Shown: positions 9,808 to 17,767, numbered from the stretch's first letter. The stretch is DNA of 64,000 nucleotides from Magnetococcales bacterium (GCA_002753095.1 PDZU01000001.1:62001-126000); one strand, 5' to 3'. The notes: generated from the sequence alone by a model not told the origin. Numbers and translations are program-made.

Positions 9808-10629
9808 ATGTTGCAAGAGTTGAAAATTGGCTTTGTTGGCGGGGGCAATATGGCTGCCGCCTTGATCGAGGGGTTGTTGCAGGCGGGTGCCCAGAGCGAC
9901 AGGATCATGGTCAGCGAACCGGACGCCGCCCGGCGCCAATGGCTGCAGGAGAAATTCAAGCTGCAGGTGCTGGAGGAGAATGGCACCCTGATGCGTAACG
10001 TACCACAGGTAGTCATTCTGGCGGTCAAACCGGGCAAGGTGTCCGGGGTGTTGTGGGAGCTGCGGCCATTTTGGCAGGAGGGGCAGTTGTTGCTCTCCAT
10101 TGCTGCCGGTATTGATCTGGCCAGTTTGCAGCGCGCCTTGCCGGAGGGGCAGGCGGTGGTGCGGGTGATGCCCAACACACCGGCCTTGATCGGCGAAGGC
10201 ATTTCGGCACTTTTTGCGCCAGCGAGCCTGTCGGCCAAAGAGCGGCAGTGGGCCAAAGAGATCATGGCGGTCAGCGGCGAGGTGGTGGAGATCGAAGACG
10301 AAAGCCTGATGGATGGTATCACCGCCCTGTCGGGATCAGGACCGGCCTATGTGTATCTGATTGCCGAAGCCCTGTCGGATGGGGGGGTAGCCTGTGGTCT
10401 GCCCCGACCGTTGGCCGATCGTCTGGCCATTCGCACGTTGATTGGTTCGGCCCGCCTGCTGGATGTCAGCGGCAGCCATCCGGGCGTTCTGAAAAATCAG
10501 GTGACCTCTCCCGGTGGTACGACCATCGCGGGTGTGGCACGTCTGGAATCGGCAGGGGTGCGTGGCGCTTTGATCGAGGCGGTGCAGGCCGCTTGGCAGC
10601 GTTCCCGGACACTGAGCGGTCACGCCTGA
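9808..10629 (+). CDS. proC: Pyrroline-5-carboxylate reductase
   Basis: A protein of 273 residues catalysing the last step of proline synthesis: NAD(P)H-dependent reduction of pyrroline-5-carboxylate in the cytoplasm. It has the N-terminal Rossmann motif IGFVGGGNMAAALIEGLL, the linker VRVMPNTPALIGEG and the C-terminal signature HPGVLKNQVTSPGGTTIAGVARLE characteristic of the P5CR family. The ATG at 9808 gives a standard N-terminus. It is third in the yggS operon; the yggS-proC-yggT-yggU order is widely conserved in proteobacteria. Confidence 0.97.
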   Translation: MLQELKIGFVGGGNMAAALIEGLLQAGAQSDRIMVSEPDAARRQWLQEKFKLQVLEENGTLMRNVPQVVILAVKPGKVSGVLWELRPFWQEGQLLLSIAAGIDLASLQRALPEGQAVVRVMPNTPALIGEGISALFAPASLSAKERQWAKEIMAVSGEVVEIEDESLMDGITALSGSGPAYVYLIAEALSDGGVACGLPRPLADRLAIRTLIGSARLLDVSGSHPGVLKNQVTSPGGTTIAGVARLESAGVRGALIEAVQAAWQRSRTLSGHA

Positions 10630-10667
10630 GAAGGCTGGCGGACTTAACCAACAGGATACAAAGAACG

Positions 10668-11258
10668 ATGGGCATTCTTGGTTCGTTGATGATGTTGTTG
10701 GATTTTGCCTTGGGGGCCTATACCTGGATGATCTTGATTCGGGTATTGCTCTCCTGGGTCAATCCAGATCCGTACAATCCGATTGTGCAATTTTTGATCC
10801 GGGCCACCGATCCGGTGTTGGAGCCGTTACGCCGCCTGTTGCCGTCGGTAGGCGGTTTGGATCTGTCGCCGATCGTTGCCTTGTTGGGCATCTCCCTTTT
10901 GCAACGTCTGGTGGCCGGTATGGCGCGTGGCGGCATGGCCTTATCATCCCTGATGTTGGAGATGATCACCCTGCTGCATCTTCTGCTGACCTTCTATCTG
11001 TTGTTGCTGTTTGTGCGTGGTGGGTTGCACGTCCGTTCCTGGCTGGCCTTTCGTCGTGGACGCCCGGTGCGGATCAATTTGGCCAATCCGGTGTTGCGCT
11101 TTGTGTTTCAGGCCACAGAACCGTTGCTGCGCTGGATGCGTCCCCGTTTGCCGACGGTCTATGGGTTGGATGCCTCTCCTTTGGTGGGGGCGCTGCTGTT
11201 GCTGCTCTTTTTGGCCGTGTTGCAGGATCTGAGTGTTCGTTTGATGTGGCATGGCTGA
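10668..11258 (+). CDS. yggT: YggT-family integral membrane protein
   Basis: A protein of 196 residues made of two similar halves of about 90 residues. Each half has two membrane helices and an RxxxP-type motif (VNPDPYNPIVQFLIRATDPVLEPLRRLLPS in the first, ANPVLRFVFQATEPLLRWMRPRLPT in the second). This matches the duplicated YggT family (PF02325), whose members are implicated in osmotic stress and envelope or ring positioning. The frame is open further upstream over the end of proC, but the ATG at 10668 follows AGGATACAAAG and matches the family start. The stop overlaps the yggU start by eight bases, suggesting translational coupling. Confidence 0.9.
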   Translation: MGILGSLMMLLDFALGAYTWMILIRVLLSWVNPDPYNPIVQFLIRATDPVLEPLRRLLPSVGGLDLSPIVALLGISLLQRLVAGMARGGMALSSLMLEMITLLHLLLTFYLLLLFVRGGLHVRSWLAFRRGRPVRINLANPVLRFVFQATEPLLRWMRPRLPTVYGLDASPLVGALLLLLFLAVLQDLSVRLMWHG

Positions 11259-11589
11259 GCCTGAGTCGGTGCAGGATATTCTGCCGGGCCGATGGCAGGA
11301 GGGGGATTGGCACATCGAGGTGCGGGTGCAACCACGGGCCTCCCGTGTGGCGGTGCTGGGGATGCAGGGCACGGCGATCAAGATCGCCTTGACTGCGCCA
11401 CCAGTGGAGGGGGCGGCCAATCAGGCGCTGTGTCACTGGCTGGCGGAACAGTTGCGGGTGGCCAAGAGTCGGGTGCAGTTGCTGGCGGGCGAGCAATCGC
11501 GGGAGAAACGGTTGCGGGTGCAGGCGGTGGATGCCGGGGCGGTCAAGGCATTTTGCCAACGCTGGCGCCTACCTGGGGGCGGGCTGTAG
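11251..11589 (+). CDS. yggU: DUF167 / YggU-family protein
   Basis: A small cytoplasmic protein of 112 residues with the DUF167 core: VRVQPRASRVAVLGMQG, then the signature PPVEGAANQALCHWLAEQLRV and the basic end GEQSREKRLRV. The biochemical role is not established. Its start overlaps the end of yggT by eight bases, and it closes the yggS operon before a strong two-way hairpin terminator. The N-terminal 15 residues are longer than usual; a later start is possible but has no better ribosome binding site. Confidence 0.9.
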   Translation: MAEPESVQDILPGRWQEGDWHIEVRVQPRASRVAVLGMQGTAIKIALTAPPVEGAANQALCHWLAEQLRVAKSRVQLLAGEQSREKRLRVQAVDAGAVKAFCQRWRLPGGGL

Positions 11590-11601
11590 TGGGTCACAGT
11601 T

Positions 11602-11630
11602 CCGCCATGCGCGACAGGTGCGCATGGCGG
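11602..11630. terminator. Bidirectional hairpin terminator between yggU and trxA
   Basis: A perfect 11-bp stem (arms CCGCCATGCGC and GCGCATGGCGG) with a seven-base loop, between two convergent genes. A short T-rich stretch follows on the plus strand. Confidence 0.7.
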
Positions 11631-11653
11631 TCTTTGGGCGGTTTGGCGTGCTT

Positions 11654-11983
11654 TCAGGCCAGGACGCTTTCGACCCATTCATAGAGCTTGGATTTCGGCA
11701 GGGCACCGATTTTGGTGGCTTCGATCTGACCGTTCTTGAACAGCATCAGGGTGGGGATGCCACGGACGCCATAGCGGCCAGGGGTATTGGGGTTATGGTC
11801 GATATTGAGTTTGGCGACGGTCAGGCGGCCCTTGAAATCACCGGCCATGTCGTCCAGGAAAGGACCGATCTGTTTGCAGGGTCCGCACCATTCTGCCCAA
11901 AAGTCCACCAGAACGGGGAGTTCTGATTTCAGCACATCCTTTTCAAAGGTGCCATCCGAGGTTTGCACGATATCTTGATTCAT
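11654..11983 (-). CDS. trxA: Thioredoxin 1
   Basis: A 109-residue cytoplasmic disulfide reductase with the active site WCGPCK (Cys33 and Cys36), preceded by VLVDFWAE, and with the cis-proline loop RGIPTLMLFKNG. These are hallmarks of classical thioredoxin and the length is standard. An in-frame GTG six bases earlier (11989) has a closer GGAG and could also serve as start, adding two residues. The gene is monocistronic and convergent with the yggS operon; its promoter region abuts that of tRNA-Arg on the other strand. Confidence 0.96.
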   Translation of the reverse strand: MNQDIVQTSDGTFEKDVLKSELPVLVDFWAEWCGPCKQIGPFLDDMAGDFKGRLTVAKLNIDHNPNTPGRYGVRGIPTLMLFKNGQIEATKIGALPKSKLYEWVESVLA

Positions 11984-12090
11984 GGTCACAACGACTCCAA
12001 AGGGGTTTTACGGCCCAGGACATTGCCCAGGCAGACCTGCTGCACAGGCTAAAAGGAGGAGGCTGTTTTTGTCAAGCCTCATTCATCCCT

Positions 12091-12119
12091 TTGACAAGAG
12101 GGCAAACCGTTTCTATAGT
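12091..12119 (+). promoter_or_regulatory. Sigma70-type promoter of tRNA-Arg
   Basis: TTGACA (12091-12096), a 17-base spacer and TATAGT (12114-12119). This places transcription start near 12126, about 13 bases before the mature tRNA. Confidence 0.75.
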
Positions 12120-12138
12120 GACATCCACCCCGCCGAAT

Positions 12139-12215
12139 GCACGGTTAGCTCAGTTGGATAGAGCGTTGGCCTCCGAAGCCAAAGGTCATTGGTTCGAATC
12201 CAATACCGTGTACCA
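12139..12215 (+). tRNA. tRNA-Arg (anticodon CCG)
   Basis: A 77-base gene with encoded CCA. The acceptor arms GCACGGT and ACCGTGT pair with one G-U. The D arm contains TAGCTCAGTTGGATAGAGC. The anticodon stem TTGGC/GCCAA encloses the loop CTCCGAA with CCG at the anticodon position. The T arm is ATTGG-TTCGAAT-CCAAT. It is the apparent integration site of the decayed element downstream. Confidence 0.95.
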
Positions 12216-12274
12216 ATCAAATCAAGATCTTACGGTCACTCACAAGGTGGCTGTTTTTGTTTCAGCAATCAAAT
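12208..12274 (+). repeat. Left att-like direct repeat of a decayed integrative element
   Basis: A 67-base stretch beginning in the last bases of tRNA-Arg. By my count it matches 14107-14173 at 50 of 67 positions without gaps. The best-conserved part is the core GTTTTTGTTTCAG and its flanks. Position at a tRNA 3' end and the integrase debris next to the partner repeat suggest att ancestry. Confidence 0.5.
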
Positions 12275-12494
12275 GGCAATCAATTTGGAGACAATCCCCC
12301 TCTTCTGGTGGAGTGCATTGCCATCCAGGAATGGTGTCTTTCACTCCCGCTATTTGTTCCCTCTGTCCCGTCCGGGAACACGATGCCATTTACAGAAACA
12401 AATGGAAACACGCGGGCAGGTGCGATATAGTCCAGGGGAGGCTGAATAGTGCCAACAACGTCCAGCATTATGGGATTGACCAGGAGGGATTGCC

Positions 12495-12953
12495 ATGGCT
12501 ACAGTTTTCGACGTGTCGGCGTATATTCTTGAAAAGCAAGGGGCTATCACTGCAATGAAATTGCAGAAATTGGTGTATTATGCACAGGCTTGGTCCCTTG
12601 TATGGGATGAAGTGCCTTTGTTCAACGAGAAAATCGAAGCGTGGATAAATGGTCCTGTTGTGCGGGAACTGTTTGAAGCCCACCAGGGACAGTTCAAAGT
12701 GTCACGAGATAGTTTCGTCCATGCTAATCCGAATGCCTTGACGTCTTCAGAACGGGAGACGGTTGACAGTGTTTTGCAACATTATGGGGAGAAAAGCTCA
12801 CAATATCTTAGTGACTTGACGCATATGGAAGAGCCTTGGCGCAACGCCCGCAAGGGCATGCCGGATGATGAGCGAGGAAACAGAGAAATCACCCATGAGG
12901 CGATGTTCAATTACTACAGTAGTCTGCCACCGGAAGCAGAAATCAGGTTATGA
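12495..12953 (+). CDS. Panacea-domain antitoxin (DUF4065, SocA-like)
   Basis: A 152-residue protein with the Panacea/DUF4065 pattern: VSAYILEKQGAITAMKLQKLVYYAQAWSLVW, then LFNEKIEAWINGPVVRELFEAHQG, then a conserved late HMEEPWRNARKG. Panacea proteins are antitoxins that neutralise many unrelated toxins, each usually encoded by an overlapping neighbour. The ATGA overlap with the next gene (12950-12953) fits that layout. AGGAGGGATTGCC ahead of the ATG is a strong ribosome binding site. Gene content and position place it inside the decayed element behind tRNA-Arg. The family call is firm; the antitoxin role is inferred from family and context. Confidence 0.85.
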   Translation: MATVFDVSAYILEKQGAITAMKLQKLVYYAQAWSLVWDEVPLFNEKIEAWINGPVVRELFEAHQGQFKVSRDSFVHANPNALTSSERETVDSVLQHYGEKSSQYLSDLTHMEEPWRNARKGMPDDERGNREITHEAMFNYYSSLPPEAEIRL

Positions 12954-13393
12954 CTGCGAAACGTCCGAGGATTCGACAGGAACCACATCAGGCTCACAAG
13001 GCGGTACGGTCATCTTATGACGCCTGCACATACCAACAAAACAGACCATCATGGCGATTCAGCCTCATGGATATGGATGGCCCGTTTGGATGGGATGGCC
13101 TCTATAACACTGTGCATCCATTGCTTTATGCTCTTGAAAAGCTTAAACATTTTGAGTCTATGGCATGGAGTGAAATTGTGGGAGATCGACATCACTCCAT
13201 TAACATAGATGCTCTTTCATCGGATGCCAAACGCCGCTTGTCTGAACGGAAGCTGGATGACATCGATTCGGTTTTCTCCTTTGCGCTCCAAGGAAAAGAA
13301 AGGGTAATCGGAATTCGCGATCGTGACATATGCGAGTTATTGTGGTGGGATCCTGCCCACCAAGTCTGCCCATCTCTCAAGAAACACACGTAA
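12950..13393 (+). CDS. Putative toxin paired with the Panacea antitoxin
   Basis: A 147-residue protein overlapping the Panacea gene by four bases. The first 35 residues are basic and probably flexible. A folded part follows with WRFSLMDMDGPFGWDGL, LLYALEKLKHFESMAWSEI and the C-terminal block ERVIGIRDRDICELLWWDPAHQVCPSLKKH. The WWDPxHxVxPS end looks like a recurring family of small phage/element-borne proteins found beside Panacea genes, but I cannot assign an enzymatic fold or target. The toxin role rests on the gene arrangement. Confidence 0.6.
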   Translation: MTAKRPRIRQEPHQAHKAVRSSYDACTYQQNRPSWRFSLMDMDGPFGWDGLYNTVHPLLYALEKLKHFESMAWSEIVGDRHHSINIDALSSDAKRRLSERKLDDIDSVFSFALQGKERVIGIRDRDICELLWWDPAHQVCPSLKKHT

Positions 13394-13399
13394 CTTGAC

Positions 13400-13477
13400 T
13401 TTTCTGGCCTCTATACCGCCCATGCGAAGCAGATCACGAAGAAACTTTGTTGCCTCCTCAAGCTGGGATTTTTCCAC
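13400..13477 (-). pseudogene. Possible fragment of an element replication/AAA protein
   Basis: The minus strand from a GTG at 13477 reads VEKSQLEEATKFLRDLLRMG and then GIEARKVK. This resembles the start of the C-terminal module (…LRDLLADGPVPAKEVK…) of primase/AAA proteins common in integrative elements. The rest of the module is missing. Very short, so tentative. Confidence 0.25.
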
Positions 13478-13540
13478 CTAGCCTGCCGATTGCGCCAACG
13501 GTTCCATCGGTGCCGGTGGGATACTGCCGTTTCCCGAATT

Positions 13541-13753
13541 TCAACAACCCATGCCAAGGCGTCGCTCCATTTCATCCAGGGTAATGGCTGGTTCGTTGCG
13601 CGCCACGGCTGTCACTGCTGTCAGGTAATCCTGTCGATCTTCAATAAACTGTTGCACAGCCTCTTTCAAACAGTCGGAAACCGGTTTGTGCAACTCTGCA
13701 GCAATGTTGCGTAATTGTGCCTCGGTTTCTGCATCCATCGCAAATACGGTCAT
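13541..13753 (-). CDS. Orphan ribbon-helix-helix (RHH) antitoxin-like protein
   Basis: A 70-residue protein starting MTVFAMDAETEAQLRNIAAELHKPVSDCLKEAVQQFIEDRQDY. A short strand followed by two helices is the ribbon-helix-helix/CopG-RelB plan of DNA-binding antitoxins that repress their own operon. Such genes normally overlap a RelE/ParE toxin downstream; here the following 150 bases on the same strand hold no toxin frame, so the partner seems lost. Its ATG lies only a few bases after the integrase remnant's stop. It is part of the decayed tRNA-Arg element. Confidence 0.65.
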   Translation of the reverse strand: MTVFAMDAETEAQLRNIAAELHKPVSDCLKEAVQQFIEDRQDYLTAVTAVARNEPAITLDEMERRLGMGC

Positions 13754-13756
13754 TTC

Positions 13757-14124
13757 TCAGCCTCCCCGGATACGCATTCTGTTTTGTTGGATCGGCACAA
13801 CCTCTGCCGCTGGCTTGCGGTCCAGCGATGCAGCAATCTGGCCGGAAATACGGTCGGCGGCTTGTCGGACAGGATCGGACGCCAGATGATCATAACGCGC
13901 CGTCATGGATGCGCTGGAATGTCCCAACAATGCGCCAACTCCCGATTGACGGCAAAAGTCAGAATGGCAGACAACAACCCCAATGCCCGGTTGGCGGTGC
14001 CGGGTCCGCCAGTGACCATGGCCCGCCCTCGCGTTTTGGTTTTTACGTCGGTTGCTGTATCGCCGTTGGCTATCTGTTTCAGGAATCGCTTACAGTCAGC
14101 CCTTGTCTGTACCAATTTTTTCAA
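13757..14124 (-). pseudogene. Tyrosine recombinase (integrase) remnant with internal deletion
   Basis: Two pieces in different frames. The upstream piece (14124 down to about 13915) reads LVQTRADCKRFLKQIANG and later TRGRAMVTGGPGTANRALGL, the core-binding domain of phage-type integrases. The downstream piece reads LGHSSASMTARYDHL and then DPVRQAADRISGQIAASL. This is the end of the catalytic domain, with the nucleophilic Tyr in ARYDHL. The middle with the Arg and Lys/His catalytic residues is absent, and the junction near 13910-13925 shifts frame. It cannot be active. It lies at the far end of the element from tRNA-Arg. Confidence 0.8.
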
Positions 14125-14173
14125 TTACTTGCGGTCATCAACTTGGTGGCCGTTTTTGTTTCAGTAAGCAAAT
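14107..14173 (+). repeat. Right att-like direct repeat of the decayed element
   Basis: Partner of 12208-12274 (about 50 of 67 bases identical, no gaps). It overlaps the start of the integrase remnant and the last codons of hicB. It lacks the tRNA T-arm sequence, so a full tRNA 3' end was not regenerated or has decayed. Confidence 0.5.
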
Positions 14174-14528
14174 AGGATCGGGACTCACCGTGTGCTGCTG
14201 CGTGGCTGTCAATCCGTGCCAGTGCCGGTTCTGGGATGGTGACATTGATGCGCTTGCTTTTGTCGGTGATCTTGCCCAGGTCTACCTGGACCAGCGCCCA
14301 TACCGCACCAGAGAATTCTGGGTTGCTTTGATGTTCTTCAATCGGTCGTGCAGAGGGGATTGTCTCGTTGTCCAATAACAACCCCTCCACATGTGTTTGA
14401 ATCGCCTCCCTGGCCATGGTGATGGCCTCATCCATGGTGCCTCCAGCAGAAAAACAGCCCGGCAGATCAGGTACGGTTACTCCGTAATCAGAATCCGTAT
14501 CCTTGTGTATGGCAATGACAAAATTCAT
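14121..14528 (-). CDS. hicB: HicB-family antitoxin
   Basis: A 135-residue protein. The N-terminal half is the HicB fold (FVIAIHKDTDSDYGVTVPDLPGCFSAGGTMDEAITMAREAI), a degenerate RNase H-like domain that blocks HicA. The C-terminal half has a ribbon-helix-helix segment (KRINVTIPEPALARIDSHAAAHGESRSYLL) that binds the operon promoter. The last residues (TETKTATKLMTASN) replace the usual helix end and are encoded inside the right att-like repeat, so the tail may have been rewritten by recombination. It follows hicA with a 14-base gap. Confidence 0.88.
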   Translation of the reverse strand: MNFVIAIHKDTDSDYGVTVPDLPGCFSAGGTMDEAITMAREAIQTHVEGLLLDNETIPSARPIEEHQSNPEFSGAVWALVQVDLGKITDKSKRINVTIPEPALARIDSHAAAHGESRSYLLTETKTATKLMTASN

Positions 14529-14542
14529 GGCAAAATCCCCGC

Positions 14543-14716
14543 TTATTTCCAAATGGAACGGACTGTAGCGATAGGCAAATCATGCCTGGGATGGGGAACC
14601 GTCACTTTTCCTGGTTTGCTGGGATGTTTGAACTGGCAATGACTGCCCTGCTGGTGATGCAATAACCAACCCTCCTGTTCCAGTCTGCGAATGATTTCCC
14701 TACTGCTCAAAGGCAT
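14543..14716 (-). CDS. hicA: HicA-family mRNA interferase toxin
   Basis: A 57-residue toxin starting MPLSSREIIRRLEQEGWLLHHQQGSHCQFKHP. This is the compact double-stranded-RNA-binding fold of HicA with the catalytic His in GSHCQF, and TVPHPRHDLPIATVRSI at the end. HicA cleaves mRNA and is neutralised by HicB, encoded immediately downstream. The frame is open 17 codons further upstream, but the family starts at this ATG. Length is typical. Confidence 0.9.
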   Translation of the reverse strand: MPLSSREIIRRLEQEGWLLHHQQGSHCQFKHPSKPGKVTVPHPRHDLPIATVRSIWK

Positions 14717-15080
14717 GATGTGTACTCTACACACTTCAATGGGTGGTGTGAAGATCTGTTTTGCCAAGATGTCATCGCTGAACCCTGCTCTTTCCTGTTT
14801 TCAGAGGCTGTGCCTGTCACCATTATTGAACAGCTCTGTCTGTTTGTCGCGAAAGCTCTTGATCATATGTTTATCGTATAACGCTGAACGTATAACCATC
14901 AAGAACAATGCATCATCAGGCTCTGGAAAAGTACCTCCATCTTGCTGGAAACAAGTGGCAACAGGTGACAAGGTACGGTATAACCGGAACCCGTCTGTTG
15001 TGCTTTACAACAGGGCAAGGAGGCTGTCGCGGGGAGTTCCCGGCAGCGTGCGGGACAGGACCATAGCGGATACATGCAAG
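14717..15080. other. Intergenic region between hicAB and the TPR glycosyltransferase
   Basis: 364 bases without a supportable gene. It must carry the divergent promoters of hicAB and the glycosyltransferase. I see no clear consensus promoter, structured repeat or RNA gene. Confidence 0.5.
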
Positions 15081-16853
15081 ATGCCACATCTTTCCCCGGA
15101 AACCACGCCCTTGACCAGTGATCAACTGCTGGTACTCTATAAAAATTGTCGCTTTGCAGAGGCCCTTGCTCTGGCCGAGAGACTATTGGTCGCCTTTCCC
15201 GATCATCCCGCACTGCTGGCCTGCGCCATCGATTGCGGCTTGCGTCTGGCCTGGAGCGCCCAACAGGAGGAACGTTGGTCAGAGGCCGAAGCGCTCTACC
15301 GTCGTCTGTTGCGCCTGAATCCGCACCACCCGGAAACCCTCTTTCGTCTCGGCTACCTGTTGCAGGAACAAAACCACCCCGAAGCGGAAACCCTCTACCG
15401 GCAACTGCTCGTTCTGCAACCGGAGCAAGCGGAGGCGTGGTATAATCTGGCCAACCTGCTCAAACAGCACAATCGCCTTGCCGATGCCCATGATGCCTAT
15501 CAGCAGGCGATTCGTCTGCACCCGCAAGCCCAGCATGCACGGGCCTGGCAAAATTTGGGATTGTTGCTGCAGACCATGCAACAAAACGATGCCGCCAAAC
15601 GGGCTTTGCAGGAGGCCATTCGCCTGGAACCACAGCATGCCGATTTGCATGCCAACCTGGGCAACCTGCTCCACAAGAATGGTGATGATGCGGCTGCCGA
15701 GGTCTGCTACCGTCAGGCCCTTGCCCTGCATCCGCAGCACAAAATTTATCTGTGCAACCTGGGTATTATCCTGGCCGGACAACAACGCATTTCTGAAGCA
15801 GAAGCGTGCTACCGCAGTATTCTGCAACAGGATCCCCAGTATGGCGATGCCCGCTGGAATCTCGGTCTGCTGCTCTTGCGCCAGGAGCGCTATGCGGAAG
15901 GCTGGGCCTGCTACGAGGCGCGCCTTTTGCCTGGACAGAGACAACACGAACCACCGCAATGGTCCTTTCCGCAATGGCGGGGGGAGTCCTTGCAAGGGCT
16001 CTCTTTGTTGGTGCTCTGTGAACAGGGTTTCGGCGACACCATCCAGTTTTGTCGTTATCTGCCACTGTTACGGCAACAGGGTGTGCGGCGCTTGACCCTG
16101 CTCTGTCCTGCCCCGTTGTTGCCCTTGTTGCATCAACTCCCTGGGGTGGATCTTTTGTCGGACGAGACACCGGATGAACAGATCCCACCCCACGAGCGCT
16201 GGATCTTCCTGATGAGCATTCCGCACTGTCTGGGTGCCTCTTTTTCCCTTTTGCCCCTTGCGCTACCTTATCTGGCAGCCAGTAGCGCACGCACCGCCAA
16301 TTGGCGCAACCGGTTGCCTGCCAACAGGCTCTTGATCGGTTTGTGCTGGCAGGGTTCCCCCTTGCACAAGAATGATCGCCAGCGCTCCTTGTCTTCGTTG
16401 CGTCTGTTGGCTCCCCTCTGGCAGATGACCGAGGTCGTTTGGGTCAGTCTGCAGATGGGTGAGGGCAGCACCGACTGTGCCCAGTATGCCAGTACTCAGC
16501 CCCTGATAGAGTTGGGCAGTCAGATCAAAGATTTTGCCGATACGGCGGCCATTCTATCCCTGTTGCATGGTGTGGTGACTGTCGACAGTGCCGTGGCCCA
16601 TCTGTGTGGTGCCCTGGCCAAACCGTGCTGGTTGCTGTTACCCCGTTACAATACCGACTGGCGCTGGTTGCTGGAGAGGGCGGACTCCCCCTGGTATCCG
16701 GGGGTGATGCAGCTGTTTCGACAGGAGAGCATGGGCGAGTGGCAGGGGGTGATCGAACGGGTGATGGAACAGATGCGGCAGACCCTGTTGCCCACCTTTA
16801 GCGGGCGCGCAGATTCCACTCATCCCGATCCAAACGGGCCCGTATCGCATTGA
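15081..16853 (+). CDS. TPR-repeat glycosyltransferase (GT41/GT9-like), possibly flagellin-modifying
   Basis: A 590-residue protein. Residues about 45-290 hold six or more tetratricopeptide repeats (for example AEAWYNLANLLKQHNRLADAHDAYQQAIRLHP). Residues about 310-575 hold a glycosyltransferase-like domain with LCEQGFGDTIQFCRYLPLL and VVTVDSAVAHLCGALAKPCWLLLP, as in bacterial TPR proteins related to O-GlcNAc transferase. The ATG at 15081 precedes the first helix; the open frame upstream is noncoding in character. It lies two genes from flagellin, and similar enzymes often glycosylate flagellin, so that is a plausible but unproved target. Its last 56 bases overlap the end of the convergent LapG-like gene. 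Confidence 0.82.
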   Translation: MPHLSPETTPLTSDQLLVLYKNCRFAEALALAERLLVAFPDHPALLACAIDCGLRLAWSAQQEERWSEAEALYRRLLRLNPHHPETLFRLGYLLQEQNHPEAETLYRQLLVLQPEQAEAWYNLANLLKQHNRLADAHDAYQQAIRLHPQAQHARAWQNLGLLLQTMQQNDAAKRALQEAIRLEPQHADLHANLGNLLHKNGDDAAAEVCYRQALALHPQHKIYLCNLGIILAGQQRISEAEACYRSILQQDPQYGDARWNLGLLLLRQERYAEGWACYEARLLPGQRQHEPPQWSFPQWRGESLQGLSLLVLCEQGFGDTIQFCRYLPLLRQQGVRRLTLLCPAPLLPLLHQLPGVDLLSDETPDEQIPPHERWIFLMSIPHCLGASFSLLPLALPYLAASSARTANWRNRLPANRLLIGLCWQGSPLHKNDRQRSLSSLRLLAPLWQMTEVVWVSLQMGEGSTDCAQYASTQPLIELGSQIKDFADTAAILSLLHGVVTVDSAVAHLCGALAKPCWLLLPRYNTDWRWLLERADSPWYPGVMQLFRQESMGEWQGVIERVMEQMRQTLLPTFSGRADSTHPDPNGPVSH

Positions 16854-17760
16854 GTTTGCGCCGTTGTTCGGCAGAGATGGCCGCGCCGTTGCCTGGGGTG
16901 GGATCATGGTAATAGCGGCGTAACAGGGCCAGATGTTGCCGTTCGCTGGCGTTGAGCGGTTTTTCGCCAGGGCGCACCAGACGCAGATCAGCGGCAATAT
17001 CCACCAGACGGTCGCCACTGGCAAAGCGGGAGGTACGATCCTGTCCCAGGCCAGCCATCCCGGAGCCACGAGAGGCAATATAGGAAGAGACATCCCCGCT
17101 TTGCGGCAGATCGTTGCTGCTGAAACCCCCGCGCCAACCTGCCCAGATCACCGGTCGAATGCGTTCCCGATAGGCGGAAAGAGGGACAATCTCTGCCGAT
17201 TGGGCCCGCTCTGGTGAATCGAGCACATAGACGGAGCCATCCGGCAGACGGGCCAGCAACACCACATGGTAAATACCTTGCGCTTGCAGGGGGCGCAAGG
17301 TGACGACCCGCAAGGCCGCTTCATTGAAACCGGCGTCGCGCAACAGCAACATTTTGCTGACGGCAAACTCCACGCAGACTCCGCCTTTGCTAAAGGCTTC
17401 ACGGGGGGTCTGCCAAGCGTTGCCATGATCCACGTAGCGCAGACGTTGATTGATGAAGGCGTGTACCGCCTGCAACTGCTCCTTCGGAGGGAGGGCACGC
17501 AGACGGGTTGCCTGCTCTGCCCAACCGGGTGGCGTTTGTTGGTCATGGCGCAGGATCAGGCGTTGCAACCGTTCCGTGCGACCACTGCCGTCTTGGGCCG
17601 GGGGGCGGTTGTCGAAAAACAGAGCGCTGGTCAGGCGGGCTGGGGGTTCGGGGCCGCTGTTTTTATTGGCCGCCACCCAGTCTGGCCACAGAAGCAGACA
17701 ACAGCCCAACAGAGCGATGGCTCTGCCGGGCTGCCGCCAGACGGTATGCACTCTTGCCAT
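16798..17760 (-). CDS. LapG-like periplasmic transglutaminase-like cysteine protease (BTLCP)
   Basis: A 320-residue exported protein with an N-terminal signal sequence (IALLGCCLLLWPDWVAA). The BTLCP family (PF06035) triad is visible: Cys129 in GGVCVEFAVSK, His165 in YHVVLL and Asp181 in VLDSP. In LapG this fold cuts the adhesin LapA to release biofilms under control of the c-di-GMP receptor LapD. No LapA or LapD homologue is in the window. The C-terminal 110 residues go beyond the minimal LapG domain and are of unknown role. It starts seven bases after the flagellin stop, so it is likely co-transcribed with flagellin. Confidence 0.82.
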   Translation of the reverse strand: MARVHTVWRQPGRAIALLGCCLLLWPDWVAANKNSGPEPPARLTSALFFDNRPPAQDGSGRTERLQRLILRHDQQTPPGWAEQATRLRALPPKEQLQAVHAFINQRLRYVDHGNAWQTPREAFSKGGVCVEFAVSKMLLLRDAGFNEAALRVVTLRPLQAQGIYHVVLLARLPDGSVYVLDSPERAQSAEIVPLSAYRERIRPVIWAGWRGGFSSNDLPQSGDVSSYIASRGSGMAGLGQDRTSRFASGDRLVDIAADLRLVRPGEKPLNASERQHLALLRRYYHDPTPGNGAAISAEQRRKLNAIRARLDRDEWNLRAR

Positions 17761-17767
17761 CGTTCAA

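Noticed and set aside
13757-14124. A functional integrase
   Set aside because: The middle of the catalytic domain is missing and the two halves are in different frames.
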